NCBI RefSeq assembly: GCF_003185895.1
Contig: NZ_QHLY01000005.1
Location: 372,001-436,000, forward strand
DNA: 64,000 bases
Origin: Cryobacterium arcticum
GTDB taxonomy: Bacteria; Actinomycetota; Actinomycetes; Actinomycetales; Microbacteriaceae
Direction of reading: 5' to 3'
Part shown: piece after piece, positions 61,930 to 64,000 of the stretch
Layout: the number at the start of each line of letters is the position of its first letter
How positions within the stretch are numbered: the first letter of the stretch is position 1
Program-made: the position numbers and the translations under genes
Notes under the pieces: generated by a model
Seen by the model: only the letters and a program-made list of their open reading frames with translations
Told to the model about the DNA's origin: nothing
Databases searched by the model: none

Positions 61930-62781
61930 TCAGCGGAGGGCCTGACTGCCGATGACCGAGAGCAGCTGCAGCTTCTCGTAACTCTCGGTTCCGGGTGATG
62001 CCGTGTAGACCAGCAGGAAGTGCGACTGGGTGGGATCGATCAGGGTCTGGCAGGCGAGTTCGAGATCGCCCAGTTCGCTGTGCACGAAGTGCTTGGTCTC
62101 CTGGGGGCGCACGCCGATCTCGTGCAGCTCCCAGAGCGCACGAAACTCCGCGCTCTCCTCGAGCAGCGCCTCGGCGAGCTGGGCCGCCCGCGAGGCCGGT
62201 CCTCGCCGCGTCGACACCTCGCGCAGCCCGGAGACCCACAGCCGGGCGAGAAACGGATGCTCGTGCGGCGCGTAGAGCGCCCGGCTCGTCGGGTCGGCGA
62301 ACCACCGGTATCCCAGGCTGCGGGCCGCACCGACGAAGTGGGTGGTGTCGCCGGTCAACGCGATGCCGAGCGGGGTTTGCCGCAGCGTCTCACCAAGCTC
62401 GGTCACGATCTCGGCCGGGGTGTCCTGCAACCGGTCGAGGATCCGCAGCAACCCGGGGCTGATGTGGTCGCTCGAGGCGCCGCGGGCCGGCGGCTGGTGG
62501 CCGGCGAGACGGAACAGGTGGTCACGCTCCTCGACCGACAAGTGCAGGCCTTGCGCGATCGAGGCGATCATCTGCTCCGACGGTTGCGGCCCGGTGCCGC
62601 GCTCGATCCGGGCGTAGTAGTCGGTGGACATGTGGCAGAGCACGGCCACTTCTTCGCGGCGGAGGCCGGTGGTACGGCGACGTTGACCACGCGTGAGGCC
62701 CACGTCTTCGGGCTGCAGCGCTTCCCGCCGTCGCAGCAGGAACTCGGCCAGACCGGTTCTGTCGATCACGGTGGGTCTCAC
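61930..62781 (-). CDS. XRE-type regulator with MmyB-like ligand domain
   Basis: 283 residues. HTH: RRTTGLRREEVAVLCHMSTDYYARIERGTGPQPSEQMIASIAQGL, followed by the PAS-like MmyB ligand domain (SPGLLRILDRLQDTPAEIV, LQLLSVIGSQALR at the end). Such regulators often stand divergent to an SDR gene, exactly as here. GTG 62781 is the start. Confidence 0.93.
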   Translation of the reverse strand: MRPTVIDRTGLAEFLLRRREALQPEDVGLTRGQRRRTTGLRREEVAVLCHMSTDYYARIERGTGPQPSEQMIASIAQGLHLSVEERDHLFRLAGHQPPARGASSDHISPGLLRILDRLQDTPAEIVTELGETLRQTPLGIALTGDTTHFVGAARSLGYRWFADPTSRALYAPHEHPFLARLWVSGLREVSTRRGPASRAAQLAEALLEESAEFRALWELHEIGVRPQETKHFVHSELGDLELACQTLIDPTQSHFLLVYTASPGTESYEKLQLLSVIGSQALR

Positions 62782-62824
62782 TTTCGGCTAGGTCTTCTTT
62801 GTAGCTCACCCACGCGGCCACATC

Positions 62825-62857
62825 CACTGATTGATGATCCACCCCTCGGTATCAGTG
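62825..62857. promoter_or_regulatory. Inverted repeat between the MmyB regulator and SDR
   Basis: CACTGAT and ATCAGTG are perfect 7-bp arms 19 bp apart in the 150-bp divergent region. Candidate operator. Confidence 0.5.
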
Positions 62858-62931
62858 ACTCGACGAGTCCTGGATAGCGCCGAGCAGCGCCGTCACAGTC
62901 GAAGGACCGACCCAATCTGAGGAGCCTCTCC

Positions 62932-63873
62932 ATGCCACGCACACCGATCGACATCGTCCTTCCCGACCTCACCGGCAAACGAGCCGTTCTCACGGGCGGA
63001 AGCGATGGCATCGGGCTGCGCATCGCCACCCGCCTGGCCCAGGCCGGTGCCGAGGTGGTGCTGCCGGTGCGCAACTCCCGCAAGGGCGAGGCTGCGATCG
63101 CCGCCATCCGCCAGGAGGCACCGTCTGCGTCCGTGACGCTTCGCAAACTGGATCTGTCCTCCCTGGAATCGGTGGCGACCCTGGCCGACACCCTCCGCAC
63201 GGAGGGTGACCCGATCCATCTCTTGATCAACAACGCCGGGGTGATGACCCCGCCGACCCGGCAGACCACGGTCGACGGATACGAGTCACAGTTCGGCACC
63301 AACCACCTGGGCCATTTCGCCCTCGTCGCGGGCCTTCTGCCGCCGCTTCGGGCCGGCCGCGCCCGGGTGACCTCTCAGGTGAGCGTGGCGGCCAACCAGG
63401 GCGCCATCAACTGGGATGACCTCAACTGGGAGCGCAGTTACCACGGCATGCACGCCTACAGCCAGTCGAAGATCGCCTTCGGCCTCTTCGGTCTCGAGCT
63501 GCAACGGCGAAGCACCACGCACGGCTGGGGCATCAGCAGCAATCTGTCCCACCCGGGAGTCGCCCCCACTAACCTGCTTTCTGCCCGTCCGGAGCTCGGT
63601 CGCGACGGGGACACACGGAGCGTGCGCATCATCCGCTGGTTATCTGCCCGCGGAATTCTCGCCGGAACCCCCGAGACCGCCGCGCTCCCCGCCCTCACTG
63701 CGGCCACCACCCCCAATGCTGCCGGGCGGTTCTACGGCCCGAAGGGCCCCGGGCACACCAGCGGCGCTCCGGCCGAGCAGAAACTCTTCTCCCGCCTTCG
63801 CGACGAAGAAAACGCCCGCCGCATCTGGCAGGTGTCCGAAGAACTCACCGGAGCCGCCTTTCCCACCGTCTGA
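62932..63873 (+). CDS. Short-chain dehydrogenase/reductase
   Basis: 313 residues. [19 protein letters not shown] is the TGxxxGxG cofactor motif, NNAGVM the NNAG motif, and [11 protein letters not shown] the Tyr-x3-Lys catalytic pair. Ser of the triad is probably in [16 protein letters not shown] precedes the ATG. Divergent from, and likely controlled by, the MmyB-type regulator. Acts on an unknown alcohol or ketone. Confidence 0.93.
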   Translation: MPRTPIDIVLPDLTGKRAVLTGGSDGIGLRIATRLAQAGAEVVLPVRNSRKGEAAIAAIRQEAPSASVTLRKLDLSSLESVATLADTLRTEGDPIHLLINNAGVMTPPTRQTTVDGYESQFGTNHLGHFALVAGLLPPLRAGRARVTSQVSVAANQGAINWDDLNWERSYHGMHAYSQSKIAFGLFGLELQRRSTTHGWGISSNLSHPGVAPTNLLSARPELGRDGDTRSVRIIRWLSARGILAGTPETAALPALTAATTPNAAGRFYGPKGPGHTSGAPAEQKLFSRLRDEENARRIWQVSEELTGAAFPTV

Positions 63874-63908
63874 GGGCGAGGCGCCGTCGCCCCTTGGCTG
63901 CTCGGGCG

Positions 63909-64000
63909 TCACCACCCGCCGAGGTACGCCTCCAGGTCCACTTCGGCCACCAGTTCGGTGATGCCGGGCAGGTCCCCGAGTTCCAGAGTGGGCAGCACGG
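63909..64000 (-). CDS. C-terminal fragment of a minus-strand gene, window edge
   Basis: The last 29 codons before a TGA (VLPTLELGDLPGITELVAE then VDLEAYLGGW). The gene continues beyond base 64000. Too little is visible to name a family. It converges on the SDR gene. Confidence 0.6.
   Translation of the reverse strand, partial: VLPTLELGDLPGITELVAEVDLEAYLGGW

Overview
The window is high-GC DNA (by eye well above 60% G+C) from an actinobacterium, most likely of the Microbacteriaceae. The evidence is a dnaK-grpE-dnaJ-hspR operon with HspR-type (HAIR) operators, GTG and TTG starts, ATGA/TGATG gene overlaps, and many genes whose start codon lies 5-8 nt after a TANNNT box with no Shine-Dalgarno sequence, as in leaderless actinobacterial mRNAs. 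No rRNA, tRNA, CRISPR array, insertion sequence or phage gene was recognised.

1-20 kb is the unusual part. Seven paralogous FMN-dependent monooxygenases of the NtaA/SnaA/DszA (luciferase-like, FMN_nitrolo) family lie in three minus-strand transcription units: one truncated at the left edge (1-797), four in a row (1944-7228), and two in tandem followed by a type-B carboxylesterase (14931-19125). Between them are a NodB-fold deacetylase, a GntR/UTRA regulator overlapping a second protein that has the UTRA effector domain but no DNA-binding domain, and a complete peptide/opine-type ABC importer (lipoprotein, two ATPases, two permeases). The three intergenic regions in front of the monooxygenase units all carry a pair of 11-bp boxes exactly 33 bp apart, which ties the locus into one regulon. 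I infer a catabolic uptake-and-oxidation system for an unidentified substrate class. No flavin reductase is visible. A RibD-C/DHFR-like reductase and a PfkB sugar kinase follow.

21-31 kb holds an arrestin-like protein, two aldo/keto reductases around an epimerase-like protein, an Abm-type monooxygenase, a LysR regulator and the heat-shock operon dnaK-grpE-dnaJ-hspR with two HAIR-type operators. 31-43 kb holds a two-component system, a 2H phosphoesterase-like protein, GNAT acetyltransferases, a UMF1-type MFS transporter, two tandem paralogous lipoproteins, a 3-methyladenine DNA glycosylase, a PEP mutase/isocitrate lyase-like protein, an alpha/beta hydrolase and a ROK regulator divergent from a 2-enoate-reductase-like flavoprotein.

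45-53 kb holds an AlkC-like DNA glycosylase and three compact regulator/target modules with readable operators: TetR with EamA exporter, TetR with a DHA2 MFS exporter, and MerR with a SnoaL-like protein. 53.7-60 kb is a 5-oxoproline utilisation operon (NRAMP-like transporter, PxpA, fused PxpB-PxpC, and a biotin carboxylase-carrier protein) divergent from a GntR/FCD regulator with a palindromic operator. The right end has two unrecognised cysteine-containing proteins, a GNAT protein, an MmyB-type regulator divergent from an SDR, and the last 29 codons of a minus-strand gene.

Intergenic DNA is rich in short repeats: a directly repeated REP-like element at 1.6-1.9 kb, long near-perfect palindromes at 14.5 and 26.3 kb, a 41-bp repeat family at 14.6-14.9 kb, and a GC-rich repeat patch at 34.2-34.9 kb.
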